Shown piece after piece: positions 54,632 through 63,065 of a stretch of 64,000 nt of DNA. Position 1 is the first letter of the stretch; each line of letters opens with the position of its first letter. The notes beneath the pieces were generated by a model. The model was given only the letters and a program-made list of their open reading frames with translations. It was not told where the DNA came from and did no database searches. This DNA is from Rubrivivax sp. (GTDB lineage: Bacteria; Pseudomonadota; Gammaproteobacteria; Burkholderiales; Burkholderiaceae_C): the NCBI GenBank assembly GCA_027484825.1, contig JAIXSE010000018.1, forward strand, positions 248,001 through 312,000, written 5' to 3'. Position numbers and translations under genes: made by a program.

Positions 54632-55543
54632 TCAATCCCCCGGGCTGCTGTCCCACCGCCTGGCGAGCGACCCCGCCAGGCTGACCTGCTGCCGCCACGC
54701 CAGATCCAGGTTGCCCTTCGGGGCCGCCAGGCGTCCGCCAAAGAAGGCCGAGGGGCACATGCCATAGCAGCGCTGCCAGACCTTGGCCAGATGCGCGGAG
54801 TCCGCAAAGCCGCACAGCTGCGCGATATCGGTCAAGGGCCGACTGCTGCCGAGAAACATCGCGGCGCGCCGGATCTTCTCGGCCAGCGCGTATTGCCGCA
54901 CCGTCAGCCCCAGCGCCGACACAAACAGCTGCGACGCACGCCGCGCGGGCATGCCCACCCGGCGACTCAGCACCCCCAGATCGGACGCAGGATCCATCCG
55001 CACCGCCGCCATCATCTGCAGCACCGGCGGCGAGACCGGCACTTCCGGCCCGATGCTGTCCGCCACGTCCGCCACATGCAGGCAGACGGCCGCGCGCAGC
55101 TGCGATCCGGTCAGGCGCTGGTCCGCAAAGCCCTGCACGCAACCCAGCAGGCCGGCGAAACGCACGCTGTCCAGCTCGGTGACGGTGGCCTCCGGCCCCT
55201 GCCGGCTGAAGGTGTTGTAGCGCGGGTGGGACGGCTCCAGATCGATCAGCGCCACCGGCTCGCGTCCGGTGTCCACCGCCCGTTTGAGGAAGGGGCGTAT
55301 GGCCAGCAGCCGCCCGCGCCATCGCTGGTCGCCCACCGTGATGGTGAGCGGCTCCGGGCCGATGGCGCAGGCCAGGGTCACGGAATGCCGACACACATCC
55401 GCCTGGATGTTGGGGCCGGCATAGATGAAGCTGTCTCCCAGCAGCCCCAGGCGGGGCGTCGCCAATGTCTTGTGCATCGTGGCGGCATGCTCCGGCACGC
55501 CGCCGGGCCCGTCAAGGCGGAACCCTGTTGCCCGCGGTGTCAT
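54632..55543 (-). CDS. AraC-type regulator, probable polyesterase activator
   Basis: A 303-residue regulator with a C-terminal AraC DNA-binding domain (VGMPARRASQLFVSALGLTVRQY, LTDIAQLCGFADSAHLAKVWQRCYG) and an N-terminal sensing domain of about 200 residues. It lies 32 bases after the second polyesterase gene on the same strand and is probably cotranscribed. The repeated element before both polyesterase genes is its most likely target. An in-frame ATG at 55477 is a possible alternative start. Confidence 0.85.
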   Translation of the reverse strand: MTPRATGFRLDGPGGVPEHAATMHKTLATPRLGLLGDSFIYAGPNIQADVCRHSVTLACAIGPEPLTITVGDQRWRGRLLAIRPFLKRAVDTGREPVALIDLEPSHPRYNTFSRQGPEATVTELDSVRFAGLLGCVQGFADQRLTGSQLRAAVCLHVADVADSIGPEVPVSPPVLQMMAAVRMDPASDLGVLSRRVGMPARRASQLFVSALGLTVRQYALAEKIRRAAMFLGSSRPLTDIAQLCGFADSAHLAKVWQRCYGMCPSAFFGGRLAAPKGNLDLAWRQQVSLAGSLARRWDSSPGD

Positions 55544-55575
55544 CAAGATGCCACCGCGGGCCGGGCCAATGCGCC

Positions 55576-56445
55576 TCAGTAGGGGCAGTTCTGGCTGTAA
55601 CGATCAAACACCAGGGCGGTGGCGTACGCGTTGTGCTCCGCGCCGCACAGGAAGCTCGAATACCGCGTGTCCCCGTCCACAAAGCGCTTCATCCAGGTCA
55701 CGCCATAGCGCCCGATCGGGGTGTTGGTGGTGTTGGGCGTGAAGTGGGTGGCGAGGTTCAGTTCGGCATAGGCCTTTCGGACCGAGCTGGGCAAGCTCGC
55801 ATAGAAGGGCCTCGCATGCACTGCTGCCGGGGCAACGGTGTCACCGTCGGCGCCCACGATCAGCGTCGGCACCTGCACATCGCTGAAGTTGGTGGTGAGG
55901 TTCCAGGGCGTCAGTGGCAGGGCCGCCTTGAGGCTGGGATTGTTCTCCGCCGCGATCAAGGCACCACCGCCGCCCATCGAATGCCCGGCCACCGCGCGCC
56001 GGTTCGGATCGACCCGGCTGCGCACCGTGCTGCTCGCACTGTTCACCACATGATTGAGCGCCGCCATCAGCTGGGTGGCGCGGCTGGCGGGCTGGTCCAG
56101 CGTGGTGAGTGTGTTGATGGTGACCACGACGAATCCATGCGTGGCCAGCCGTCGGCCCAGCCAGGCGATGCTGGACTCGGTGGCGGTGAAGCCGGGGCTC
56201 ATCGCCACCACGCCATATTGGCCGGCTGTTGTGGGGTAGTAGATGGTGCCGCCGCCAAACCCCACCGGCGCCAGCACCGACGTGCTGCTCACGGCAAAGG
56301 GGCCGGCGGTCGCATTGAGCCCGGCAGAGGTGGGGTCCGGGCCGGTCTGCTGGGCGCTGGCGGGAAGGGCCAAGCCGATGAGGGCCGCAGCAGCCGCCAG
56401 GGCGGCGACGCGCGTCTGACGACGCAAGCTCGAGGTGAGGGTCAT
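55576..56445 (-). CDS. Extracellular polyester hydrolase (PETase/cutinase family), copy 1
   Basis: A 289-residue secreted alpha/beta hydrolase of the family that includes PBSA depolymerase and IsPETase. Signal peptide cleavage is near ASA-QQ. The triad is Ser156 (GHSMGGGG), Asp202 (GADGDTVAP) and His234 (LATHFTPN). The Trp in TPWNLTTNF and the Met in GHSMG match the aromatic-polyester binding site. A C-terminal Cys pair (267 and 287) can form a disulfide; the second disulfide of IsPETase is absent, and GHSMG rather than GWSMG is used. AGGGAGA precedes the ATG at 56445. Substrate is likely an aliphatic or aliphatic-aromatic polyester; PET activity is not shown by sequence. Confidence 0.9.
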   Translation of the reverse strand: MTLTSSLRRQTRVAALAAAAALIGLALPASAQQTGPDPTSAGLNATAGPFAVSSTSVLAPVGFGGGTIYYPTTAGQYGVVAMSPGFTATESSIAWLGRRLATHGFVVVTINTLTTLDQPASRATQLMAALNHVVNSASSTVRSRVDPNRRAVAGHSMGGGGALIAAENNPSLKAALPLTPWNLTTNFSDVQVPTLIVGADGDTVAPAAVHARPFYASLPSSVRKAYAELNLATHFTPNTTNTPIGRYGVTWMKRFVDGDTRYSSFLCGAEHNAYATALVFDRYSQNCPY

Positions 56446-56534
56446 GATGTCTCCCTGTGATGTCACGTTGGACGATGCCGCGTGTCATCGGTGCAGGCGG
56501 GAAACGCCTGACCCCGTTGCGCTGCGGCCCGGCC

Positions 56535-56572
56535 AGTCTAGGAATCCCGTCCCGGGATGCCTTGTATTGGGA
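56535..56572 (-). promoter_or_regulatory. Polyesterase promoter/operator element, copy 1
   Basis: In plus-strand coordinates AGTCTAGGAA-N12-ATGCCTTGTATTGGGA. The identical pair with the same spacing lies before the other polyesterase gene (58387-58424). Read on the minus strand it gives a TAGACT -10 with CCCAATACAAGGCAT overlapping the -35 position, as expected for an AraC-type activator site. It is 90 bases before the ATG. Confidence 0.65.
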
Positions 56573-56650
56573 GACCCCCGTGCCCCCTAGCTCCGATCGG
56601 GACAAACCCCCCGTGCCTGCGGAGGCCGGCACGGGAGGCCTCTGTCGCCG

Positions 56651-57385
56651 TCAGGGCTGGGCGCCGTTGCGCTCAAGGTCGTAACGGGCCTGCGCCCGCA
56701 CGGCCTTGTCCGACATGGACAGGTTGGGGGAGGGGTCCTCCCGCATCAGCTCCAGCAGACGCCGGGACACGGCATCGTCCTGCGCAAACATCTGCCGCGC
56801 GTTGTCCGTGCCGAGGTAGGTGGCGCGCAGAGACTGCAAGGCGTTGAGCTGGGCCAGCCCTTCCTCGGGCACCAGTGGTGCCTGGTCCGGCGGAAAGGCT
56901 TGACGCTGCGCCTCCTGGTAACTGGCGAACTGGCTCAGCAGTTGCCGCGCCTGCGCAGCCGCTGCGGCGGGCAGCTCGGACAGTTGCGCCTCCAGGGCGG
57001 CGGTCTGTGCAGCGCCTTGATGCAGCGCCAGCAGCGACTCGAGCTCCAGTCTCAGGGTCTGGTCGGTCACGAGCTGCCCCTGCGCGTTGACCCGGAAGGC
57101 CCGTGGTCGTGGGCCACCCGCGCCCCCGGCCCCATCGGGGTCTCCTGCACCGGTGGCGGCCATCGCTGCCAGCTCGGTCGCGGAGAGCCCCGCCGTGCCC
57201 TGGGCGCCTGCGGTGGCGCCAGGCGTGCCGGGCGTCTGTGCCCACGGGAATTGTTGATTGGCAACGACGTGCTCCGGGGAGGTCGCATCCGCCATCCAGG
57301 CATACAGCCCGGCGGCGCCCAGCCCTGCGATCAGGGCCAGGCCAAAGATGCGCCAGCCGGGTCCCCGCTTGTGCGGATTCGGCAT
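56651..57385 (-). CDS. Divergent lipase-chaperone (foldase)-like membrane protein
   Basis: A 244-residue protein, shorter than the usual 340-residue Lif foldases. A membrane anchor lies at 11-31 (WRIFGLALIAGLGAAGLYAWM), then a Gly/Ala-rich linker. The helical body matches the foldase pattern: FRVNAQGQLVTDQTLRLELE at 97-116 and LNALQSLRATYLGTDNARQMF at 180-200. The foldase hallmark R-x-x-F-D-Y-F-L-S is degenerate here (RLELESLLA at 112-120). It starts 12 bases after polyesterase copy 2 and precedes copy 1, so it may help both enzymes fold in the periplasm before secretion. The role is inferred. Confidence 0.65.
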   Translation of the reverse strand: MPNPHKRGPGWRIFGLALIAGLGAAGLYAWMADATSPEHVVANQQFPWAQTPGTPGATAGAQGTAGLSATELAAMAATGAGDPDGAGGAGGPRPRAFRVNAQGQLVTDQTLRLELESLLALHQGAAQTAALEAQLSELPAAAAAQARQLLSQFASYQEAQRQAFPPDQAPLVPEEGLAQLNALQSLRATYLGTDNARQMFAQDDAVSRRLLELMREDPSPNLSMSDKAVRAQARYDLERNGAQP

Positions 57386-57397
57386 GGCGGACCTCCG

Positions 57398-58270
57398 TCA
57401 GTACGGGCAGTTCTGGCTATAGCGGTCGAACACGGTGGCCGTGGCATAGGCCTGATGTTCCGCACCGCACAGGAAGGTGGAGTAGCGGGTGTCGCCGTCG
57501 ACGAAGCGCTTCATCCAGGTCACGCCGTAGCGTCCGATGGGCGTGTTCACCCCGCTGGTCGGCGTGGAGTGGGTGGCCATGTTCAGCTCCCCATAGGCCT
57601 TGCGCACGGTGCTGGGCAGGCTGGCGTAGAAGGGCCGTGCATGCGAGGCCACCGGCGCCACCGCATCACCGTCAGCACCCACGATCAGCGTGGGCACCTG
57701 CACGCCGCTGAAGTTGGTGTTCAGGTTCCACGGGGTCAGCGGAAGAATGGCCTTGAGGCTGGGGTTGTTCTGCGCGGCGATCAGGGATCCGCCGCCGCCC
57801 ATCGAGTGCCCGCCCACCGCACGGCGAGCGGGGTCCACGCGGCTGCGCACGGTGCTGTTCGCGTTGTTGGCCACGTAGTTCAGCGCGGCGATCAGTTGCG
57901 TCGCCCGGCTGGCCGGTTGGTCCAGCGTGCTGTTGGTGTTGATGGTGACCACCACGAACCCGTGGGTGGCGATCCGGCGCCCCAGCCAGGCGACGCTGCT
58001 TTGGGTGGCGGTGAACCCCGGGCTCAGGGCCACGACGCCATACTGACCGGCGGTGGTGGGGTAGTAGATGGTGCCGCCACCAAAGCCGACCGGCGAGGTC
58101 ACCGTCGACGTGCTGACCGCAAACGGGCCGGCGGTGGCATTGAGGCTGGCGGAGGTGGGGTCGGGGCCGGTCTGCTGGGCAAAGCTGCTGCCCGCCGACA
58201 GTGCCAGCGCGGCAGAGGCCGCGAGCGCGCAGGCGCGCGCATGGCGACGCCAAAGGGTCGTGAAGGTCAT
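57398..58270 (-). CDS. Extracellular polyester hydrolase (PETase/cutinase family), copy 2
   Basis: A 290-residue close paralogue of copy 1. The signal peptide ends SSFA-QQ. The triad is Ser156, Asp202 and His234, and the C-terminal Cys pair is 268 and 288. Differences cluster in loops near the active site (THSTPTSGVN against [17 protein letters not shown] against NTLTTLDQ), which suggests a changed substrate preference. The ribosome binding site AGGGAGACAAC is almost the same as in copy 1. It is the first gene of the polyesterase-chaperone pair. Confidence 0.9.
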   Translation of the reverse strand: MTFTTLWRRHARACALAASAALALSAGSSFAQQTGPDPTSASLNATAGPFAVSTSTVTSPVGFGGGTIYYPTTAGQYGVVALSPGFTATQSSVAWLGRRIATHGFVVVTINTNSTLDQPASRATQLIAALNYVANNANSTVRSRVDPARRAVGGHSMGGGGSLIAAQNNPSLKAILPLTPWNLNTNFSGVQVPTLIVGADGDAVAPVASHARPFYASLPSTVRKAYGELNMATHSTPTSGVNTPIGRYGVTWMKRFVDGDTRYSTFLCGAEHQAYATATVFDRYSQNCPY

Positions 58271-58578
58271 GTTGTCTCCCTGTTTCGTGACATTGGCTGC
58301 CACCGCGTCCCGTCTGCACAAGGGTCTTGCAAGGGGAAGCCGGTCCCACGGTGCAAGCGGAGCCGGGCGCGCACGGCGGCCGGATGAGTCTAGGAACCGT
58401 TCGCCGGAATGCCTTGTATTGGGATGACCTGACCCCCCTAGATTCACATGCGGGGAAACCCACCCGGCCAACAGCGTCATCCGGCGCGTCACCGATGCGC
58501 CGTGCGGCGGCGCTGTAGAGTGGGGTCATCTTCGTTACAAACCGGGTGGCCTGCTTGTGGCCATCCGCTGGACCGACC
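58271..58578. other. Intergenic region between polyesterase copy 2 and the aldehyde dehydrogenase
   Basis: This 308-base gap contains the polyesterase promoter element annotated at 58387-58424 and must hold the divergent promoter of the dehydrogenase. No credible gene is seen. Confidence 0.5.
58387..58424 (-). promoter_or_regulatory. Polyesterase promoter/operator element, copy 2
   Basis: The same AGTCTAGGAA-N12-ATGCCTTGTATTGGGA pair as at 56535-56572, with identical spacing although the 12 bases between differ. A CCCCCTAG follows 14-15 bases further out in both. It is 117 bases before the ATG at 58270. Confidence 0.65.
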
Positions 58579-60021
58579 ATGAGTGCAAGTTACCCCGACA
58601 CCCAGCTGCTGATCGCCAATGAATGGGTGGACGCCAGCAGCGGCCGCAAGATCGACGTGCGCAATCCGGCCACCGGCCAGGTGATCGGCACCGTGGCCCA
58701 TGCAGGCAAGGACGACCTGGACCGTGCGCTGACCGCCGCCCGCAAGGGCTTCGAGGCCTGGCGTGACGTGCCAGCGCACGAACGTGCGGCCACCATGCGC
58801 CGCGCCGCGGCCCTGCTGCGTGAGCGTGCGCCGGAGATCGCCCGGCTGCTCACGCAGGAGCAGGGCAAGCCGCTGGCGGAAGCCAAGGTGGAAGTGCTGG
58901 CAGGGGCCGACATCATCGAATGGTTCGCCGATGAAGGTCGGCGTGTGTATGGCCGCATCGTGCCGTCTCGCAACCTGGCGGCGCAGCAGCTGGTGATCAA
59001 GGAACCGGTGGGCCCGGTGGCCGCGTTCACGCCGTGGAATTTCCCGGTCAACCAGATCGTGCGCAAGCTGGGTGCGGCACTGGCCACCGGCTGCTCCTTC
59101 CTGGTGAAGGCGCCGGAAGAAACGCCGGCCTCGCCAGCGGCGCTGCTCAAGACCTTCGTCGACGCCGGCGTGCCGGCCGGCACGGTCGGTCTGGTGTTTG
59201 GCGACCCGGCCGAAATCTCCAGCTACCTCATTCCGCATCCGATCATCCGCAAGGTGACCTTCACCGGCTCGACCCCGGTGGGCAAGCAGTTGGCCTCGCT
59301 GGCCGGCGCCCACATGAAGCGGGTGACGATGGAGCTTGGCGGCCATGCCCCGGTCATCGTGGCGGAGGACGCCGATGTGGCGGTGGCGGTGAAGGCAGCC
59401 GGCGGCGCGAAGTTCCGCAATGCAGGGCAGGTGTGCATTTCGCCCACCCGGTTCCTGGTGCACAACAGCATCAAGGCGGCGTTCACCGAAGCGCTGGTGG
59501 CCCATGCCCAGGGGCTGAAGCTGGGCGACGGCCTAGCCGAAGGTACCACCCTGGGCCCGCTGGCCAATGAGCGGCGCGTGGCCGCCATGACCAAGATCGT
59601 GGCCGATGCGCGCCAGCGCGGCGCCCGCATTGCCGCCGGCGGTGAGCGGGTGGGGGAGTCCGGCAACTTCTTTGCGCCGACCGTGCTGGCCGATGTGCCG
59701 CTGGATGCGGCCGTGTTCAACGACGAACCCTTCGGCCCGGTGGCCGCCATCCGCGGCTTCGACACCCTGGAAGAGGCCATCGCCGAAGCCAACCGTCTGC
59801 CCTTCGGTCTGGCCGGTTATGCCTTCACCCGTTCCATCAAGAACGCGCATCTGCTGTCGCAGCGGGTGGAAGTGGGCATGCTGTGGATCAACCAGCCGGC
59901 CACGCCGTCGGCCGAGATGCCGTTTGGCGGGGTCAAGGATTCCGGCTACGGCTCCGAAGGCGGACCGGAAGCGCTGGAGGCTTATCTCAACACCAAGGCG
60001 GTGTCGATTCTGGGCGTCTGA
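58579..60021 (+). CDS. NAD(P)-dependent aldehyde dehydrogenase (succinate-semialdehyde dehydrogenase-like)
   Basis: A 480-residue aldehyde dehydrogenase: [18 protein letters not shown], catalytic Glu252 (MELGGHAP) and Cys286 (RNAGQVCIS), and [17 protein letters not shown] near the C-terminus, the pattern of the GabD/SSADH group. It would oxidise an aldehyde to its acid; the exact substrate cannot be told. Its location next to polyester hydrolases could fit oxidation of diol-derived aldehydes such as those from butanediol, but this is inference. The start [10 protein letters not shown] at 58579 is the family norm. Confidence 0.88.
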   Translation: MSASYPDTQLLIANEWVDASSGRKIDVRNPATGQVIGTVAHAGKDDLDRALTAARKGFEAWRDVPAHERAATMRRAAALLRERAPEIARLLTQEQGKPLAEAKVEVLAGADIIEWFADEGRRVYGRIVPSRNLAAQQLVIKEPVGPVAAFTPWNFPVNQIVRKLGAALATGCSFLVKAPEETPASPAALLKTFVDAGVPAGTVGLVFGDPAEISSYLIPHPIIRKVTFTGSTPVGKQLASLAGAHMKRVTMELGGHAPVIVAEDADVAVAVKAAGGAKFRNAGQVCISPTRFLVHNSIKAAFTEALVAHAQGLKLGDGLAEGTTLGPLANERRVAAMTKIVADARQRGARIAAGGERVGESGNFFAPTVLADVPLDAAVFNDEPFGPVAAIRGFDTLEEAIAEANRLPFGLAGYAFTRSIKNAHLLSQRVEVGMLWINQPATPSAEMPFGGVKDSGYGSEGGPEALEAYLNTKAVSILGV

Positions 60022-60127
60022 CCGCGCGGCGGCGGGGCCTGCCGCGCTGACGGCACTGCCGACTTTTGCGCATTCCCCGCCCGGTGAACGCCGGACGGGG
60101 AACCATCCCGCCGGGTCCGAGGGACTA

Positions 60128-60152
60128 GGGGGCACCGCACTGTGGTGCTCCC
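60128..60152. promoter_or_regulatory. Hairpin upstream of the cysteine-cluster gene
   Basis: GGGGGCACC at 60128-60136 pairs with GGTGCTCCC at 60144-60152 (one G-U pair) over a 7-base loop, ending 12 bases before the ATG at 60165. It could end the dehydrogenase transcript or limit ribosome access. TTCCCCG at 60073-60079 and CGGGGAA at 60096-60102 form a second hairpin upstream. Confidence 0.35.
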
Positions 60153-60164
60153 CGCCCTTGGACC

Positions 60165-60551
60165 ATGAACTTTCCCTGCACCTCCTGCGGCGCCTGTTGC
60201 CGCCATCTTCCCGCGCATTCGGCACTCAATGCCGGCGACGGCCTCTGCATGCATCTGGATGCGACCACGCAGCAATGCAGCGTGTATGCGCAGCGGCCGC
60301 TGATCTGCCGCGTGGATGATCTTTATCAACAGCGGCTCGCCACCCAGCTGACGCCCCGGGTCTACTACCTGGTGCAGGCCGAGGGCTGCGTGACGCTGGA
60401 TGCGCGCAATCAGTCGTTGCCGGAGGTGGTGCGGAAGCAGCTGGCGGCGGAGCAGGGCGGGGTGATGCCGGAACCGCTGTCCGATGAAGAACTCGAGCAA
60501 GGCCTGAAGGTCGTGCTCACCGAAGCGGCGCCGCTGGTCGCCGGCATGTGA
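60165..60551 (+). CDS. YkgJ-type cysteine-cluster protein
   Basis: A 128-residue protein with the CxxCGACC motif at its N-terminus (FPCTSCGACC), then LCMHLD and QCSVYAQRPLICR, the set of Cys residues that defines the YkgJ/zinc-or-iron-chelating family. The role is unknown, with metal binding expected. The rest is helical with an acidic end. Confidence 0.85.
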   Translation: MNFPCTSCGACCRHLPAHSALNAGDGLCMHLDATTQQCSVYAQRPLICRVDDLYQQRLATQLTPRVYYLVQAEGCVTLDARNQSLPEVVRKQLAAEQGGVMPEPLSDEELEQGLKVVLTEAAPLVAGM

Positions 60552-60620
60552 AGCTTGATGGCCGGTTCAGACGGGCCGTGCTGGCGGTCAGCGCTGGCGG
60601 CATCATGCGCCGGGAGCGGA

Positions 60621-60729
60621 GCCTGCTTTCTCAGCCTGCTTTCTCAGCCTGCTTTCTCAGCCTGCTTTCTCAGCCTGCTTTCTCAGCCTGCTTTCTCAGC
60701 CCGCTTTCTCAGCCCGCTTTCTCAACCGG
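60621..60729. repeat. 13-bp tandem repeat (eight copies)
   Basis: GCCTGCTTTCTCA repeated about eight times, period 13, with the last two units carrying CCCG instead of CCTG. The array ends inside the 3' end of the PEP-CTERM gene, whose stop codon is formed by the first repeat unit read from that gene. The unit is not a multiple of three. Confidence 0.95.
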
Positions 60730-61347
60730 TTCCTCACGACGGCCGACGCGGCGGCTGCGCCAGCCGAGCCAGCCCAGACCGGCCACGATCAAGGCATAGG
60801 ACGACGGCTCCGGCACCGCAGCCACCGCCGACAACCCGTCCAGGGTGACCACAGCAGCGCCACCTTCGCTGTCCAGCGACCGCAGGCTCCAGGCGAAGGT
60901 GGAACCCGCCGACACCGTCAGCGACTGCCGTCCGCTCTGCAAATCCAGAAAGCTCAGCCCGTCCCGGCTGAGCTGCGTGAACACGCCATTGATCGTGTAG
61001 CCGAAGACATCAAAGCTGCTGCTCATGTCGTCGGTGCGGTAGTGCCAGTCGAAGGACAGCTGAGTGTCCTGCGTCACCGTGATGGCATGGCTGAGCCACG
61101 ACTCCACCGGCAGTGCATCCACCAGACTGAAGTCGGAGGAGGTCATCTCCACGCTGTCCGGCGTGGCCACGACGCTGCCATTGCCGCCTGCGGTGTTGGT
61201 GGTGGTCCAGTGGCCGGTGCCGTAGTCGCCGGTCAGTGCGGCAAATGCGGGGGTGGACAGGCCGGCCGCCAGGGCCAGGACGGAAATGGCCTGGGTGGCC
61301 CGGGCGGCCTGGGTGGCCTGGGCCATGCGGAGGGTCAAGGGCTTCAT
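60709..61347 (-). CDS. PEP-CTERM sorted exported protein
   Basis: A 212-residue exported protein with signal peptide ending near AFA-AL, a beta-sandwich body with a stretch of aromatic and Asp residues (QLSFDWHYRTDDMSSSFDV), and the PEP-CTERM signal at the C-terminus: VPEPSSYALIVAGLGWLGW then RSRRVGRR. PEP-CTERM proteins are sorted to the outer surface by the exosortase system, often with exopolysaccharide. It overlaps the phytase-like gene by ATGA. The last residues (EKAG) are encoded by the first 13-bp repeat. Confidence 0.87.
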   Translation of the reverse strand: MKPLTLRMAQATQAARATQAISVLALAAGLSTPAFAALTGDYGTGHWTTTNTAGGNGSVVATPDSVEMTSSDFSLVDALPVESWLSHAITVTQDTQLSFDWHYRTDDMSSSFDVFGYTINGVFTQLSRDGLSFLDLQSGRQSLTVSAGSTFAWSLRSLDSEGGAAVVTLDGLSAVAAVPEPSSYALIVAGLGWLGWRSRRVGRREEPVEKAG

Positions 61348-62726
61348 TGGGGCAGGGTCTGAGGAGTGAAGACGGATCCGCCGAGGTCGGCGTCGGTGAA
61401 GGCAAAGACGAACCACTGGTTGGGGTTGCTCAGGCCATCGGCGGTCACCGCCAGGAAGTCGTTGTCGTTGGCGATGTAGAGCGTGTGCTTGACCACGCCG
61501 TCCACGACGATGTCGGGGCCGAAGGCCATGCCTTCGAGCTTGGCCGGAATCTGCTTGGCCGCCATGCCGTAGCTGCTGAGGCTGGAGACGATGTCCAGGA
61601 ACAGCGTCTTCTTCACCGCCAGCGGCAGCAGGGTGCTCTCACCACTCAGGCCGGTGATGTCCGTGGCGCCCGCCAGGTCGATCTTGTAGAGGCGCTTGAC
61701 GACGGCTTTGGAGCCATCGCCGCGCCCCTTGCCATCGCGCTCCAGCACCAGCAGTTCGTGGCTGTTCAGGGCCAGCAGCTCGCTGCTGCCGTAGGTCTTG
61801 CCGGTGTCGGGCAACAGGTTGTCGTAGGCAAACTGACGGACGCGACCGGTGGCCAGTTCCACCTGCACGATGCGGTTGACCCGTGCCCCGTCGCCGCCGT
61901 CCTGGGCCAGCGCGCTTTGCATGAAGCCCCGCAGCACGGTGCCGTCCGGTGAAATCGCCAGGCCCTCCATGCCCTTGTTGGCGACACGTCCGGTGCTGTT
62001 GCCGGCAATCTCCGTGCTGCCGCGGGCCGACTTCACGGCCACTGCCAGCTCCGCCGGGAGGCGCAGCGTGCGCACGCGCTGGCCGGTGGCGCGGTTGAAG
62101 ATGGAGAGGTAGGGGCCGTATTCGTCGGAGATGTAGACGTTCAGGCCGTTGGCCGAGAGGCGGATGCCTTCCGGGTCGAAGCGGGCGTCATTGACATCGG
62201 CAGAGGAGGTGTCGCCGGCGAAGTTGTCGGAGCGGCCACTGAAGTAGAACCGGGTGGCCGTGTTGGCCGACGGCACGGCCGGGAAGCCACCGACCGTTCC
62301 GCCGTAGTTCAGGGGCGTGCGGGCGTAGAGCAGGGTGGTGGACACCAGACTCGGCGTGAGCGTCCAGGGCAGGCCAGTGCTGCGGTCCGGGGTGGCCTGC
62401 AGGGCCAGGTTGAGGGTGTGGAAACGGGGGGTGTAACTGGTGGTGTCGTCCAGGCTGGTGTTCCAGGCCACCGCATTGGGGCCGCGGTCCGGCACGGCCA
62501 GGAAGGTGCTACCGCCGGCCCAGGCCAGACCCGACCCCAGTCCCCCCAGCAGGTCGCCACGGGCGCCGTTTTCCAGGGTGCCGCTCTGGCCGGAGAAGTC
62601 CGCCCCATTGCCGTCGAGCGAACCGATGGCGATCAGTTGGGGCGCCGCCTGGACGTTGACGGCCACGGTCAGACAGAGGGCGCCCAGGGTCAGGGCGGCG
62701 CACAGGGGGCGGGGGAGACGCGTCAT
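61344..62726 (-). CDS. Esterase-like phytase-family secreted protein
   Basis: A 460-residue exported protein of the esterase-like-activity-of-phytase family. The signal peptide ends VQAA. Family segments include GLGSGLAWAGGSTFLAVPDRGPNA near residue 65-88 (shown in part: AVPDRGPNA), ARFDPEGIRLSANGLNVYISD and KLEGMAFGPD. It forms a propeller-type fold. The true substrate is unknown. It is cotranscribed with the PEP-CTERM gene. Confidence 0.83.
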   Translation of the reverse strand: MTRLPRPLCAALTLGALCLTVAVNVQAAPQLIAIGSLDGNGADFSGQSGTLENGARGDLLGGLGSGLAWAGGSTFLAVPDRGPNAVAWNTSLDDTTSYTPRFHTLNLALQATPDRSTGLPWTLTPSLVSTTLLYARTPLNYGGTVGGFPAVPSANTATRFYFSGRSDNFAGDTSSADVNDARFDPEGIRLSANGLNVYISDEYGPYLSIFNRATGQRVRTLRLPAELAVAVKSARGSTEIAGNSTGRVANKGMEGLAISPDGTVLRGFMQSALAQDGGDGARVNRIVQVELATGRVRQFAYDNLLPDTGKTYGSSELLALNSHELLVLERDGKGRGDGSKAVVKRLYKIDLAGATDITGLSGESTLLPLAVKKTLFLDIVSSLSSYGMAAKQIPAKLEGMAFGPDIVVDGVVKHTLYIANDNDFLAVTADGLSNPNQWFVFAFTDADLGGSVFTPQTLPQ

Positions 62727-63065
62727 GGTGGGAAGTCGCAGCAGGGAAGACGCCGGATGTTCGGCATCGGGCGTGACGGTTCCGTGACGGGATGCCCCCA
62801 GGTTCAGGGGACGTGAGGCCTGCGGCGGTCGGTCGGGCGCTGTCTTGGTCTTTAGTCATACGGCGTCTTCAGACGCCCCCTTTATCATCCCAACAGGCGC
62901 CAAAGCGCCGGTGCCGCAGGGGCGGGCGCTGAATGCTTCCTGCATGCGGATACATGCGTTGCCGATGGTTGCCGGGCGTGATTCCCGGGCGCCGGGCGTG
63001 GGCGCTACCCTCGTTGTTTGTCCCCTGTTGATCTGACTGAGTTGCGCCCGAGAGCCTTCTGCCTG
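62727..63065. other. Intergenic region upstream of the phytase-like gene
   Basis: A 339-base gap between divergent genes. GGCGTC-TTCA-GACGCC at 62862-62877 is a small hairpin followed by CCCTTTAT. No credible gene is seen. Confidence 0.5.

Noticed and set aside
55576-58270. Calling the hydrolases true PETases of the IsPETase type
   Set aside because: They use GHSMG in place of GWSMG and lack the active-site disulfide; sequence supports the family, not activity on PET.
60621-60729. CRISPR-like array
   Set aside because: The units are contiguous 13-base repeats with no spacers and there are no cas genes.
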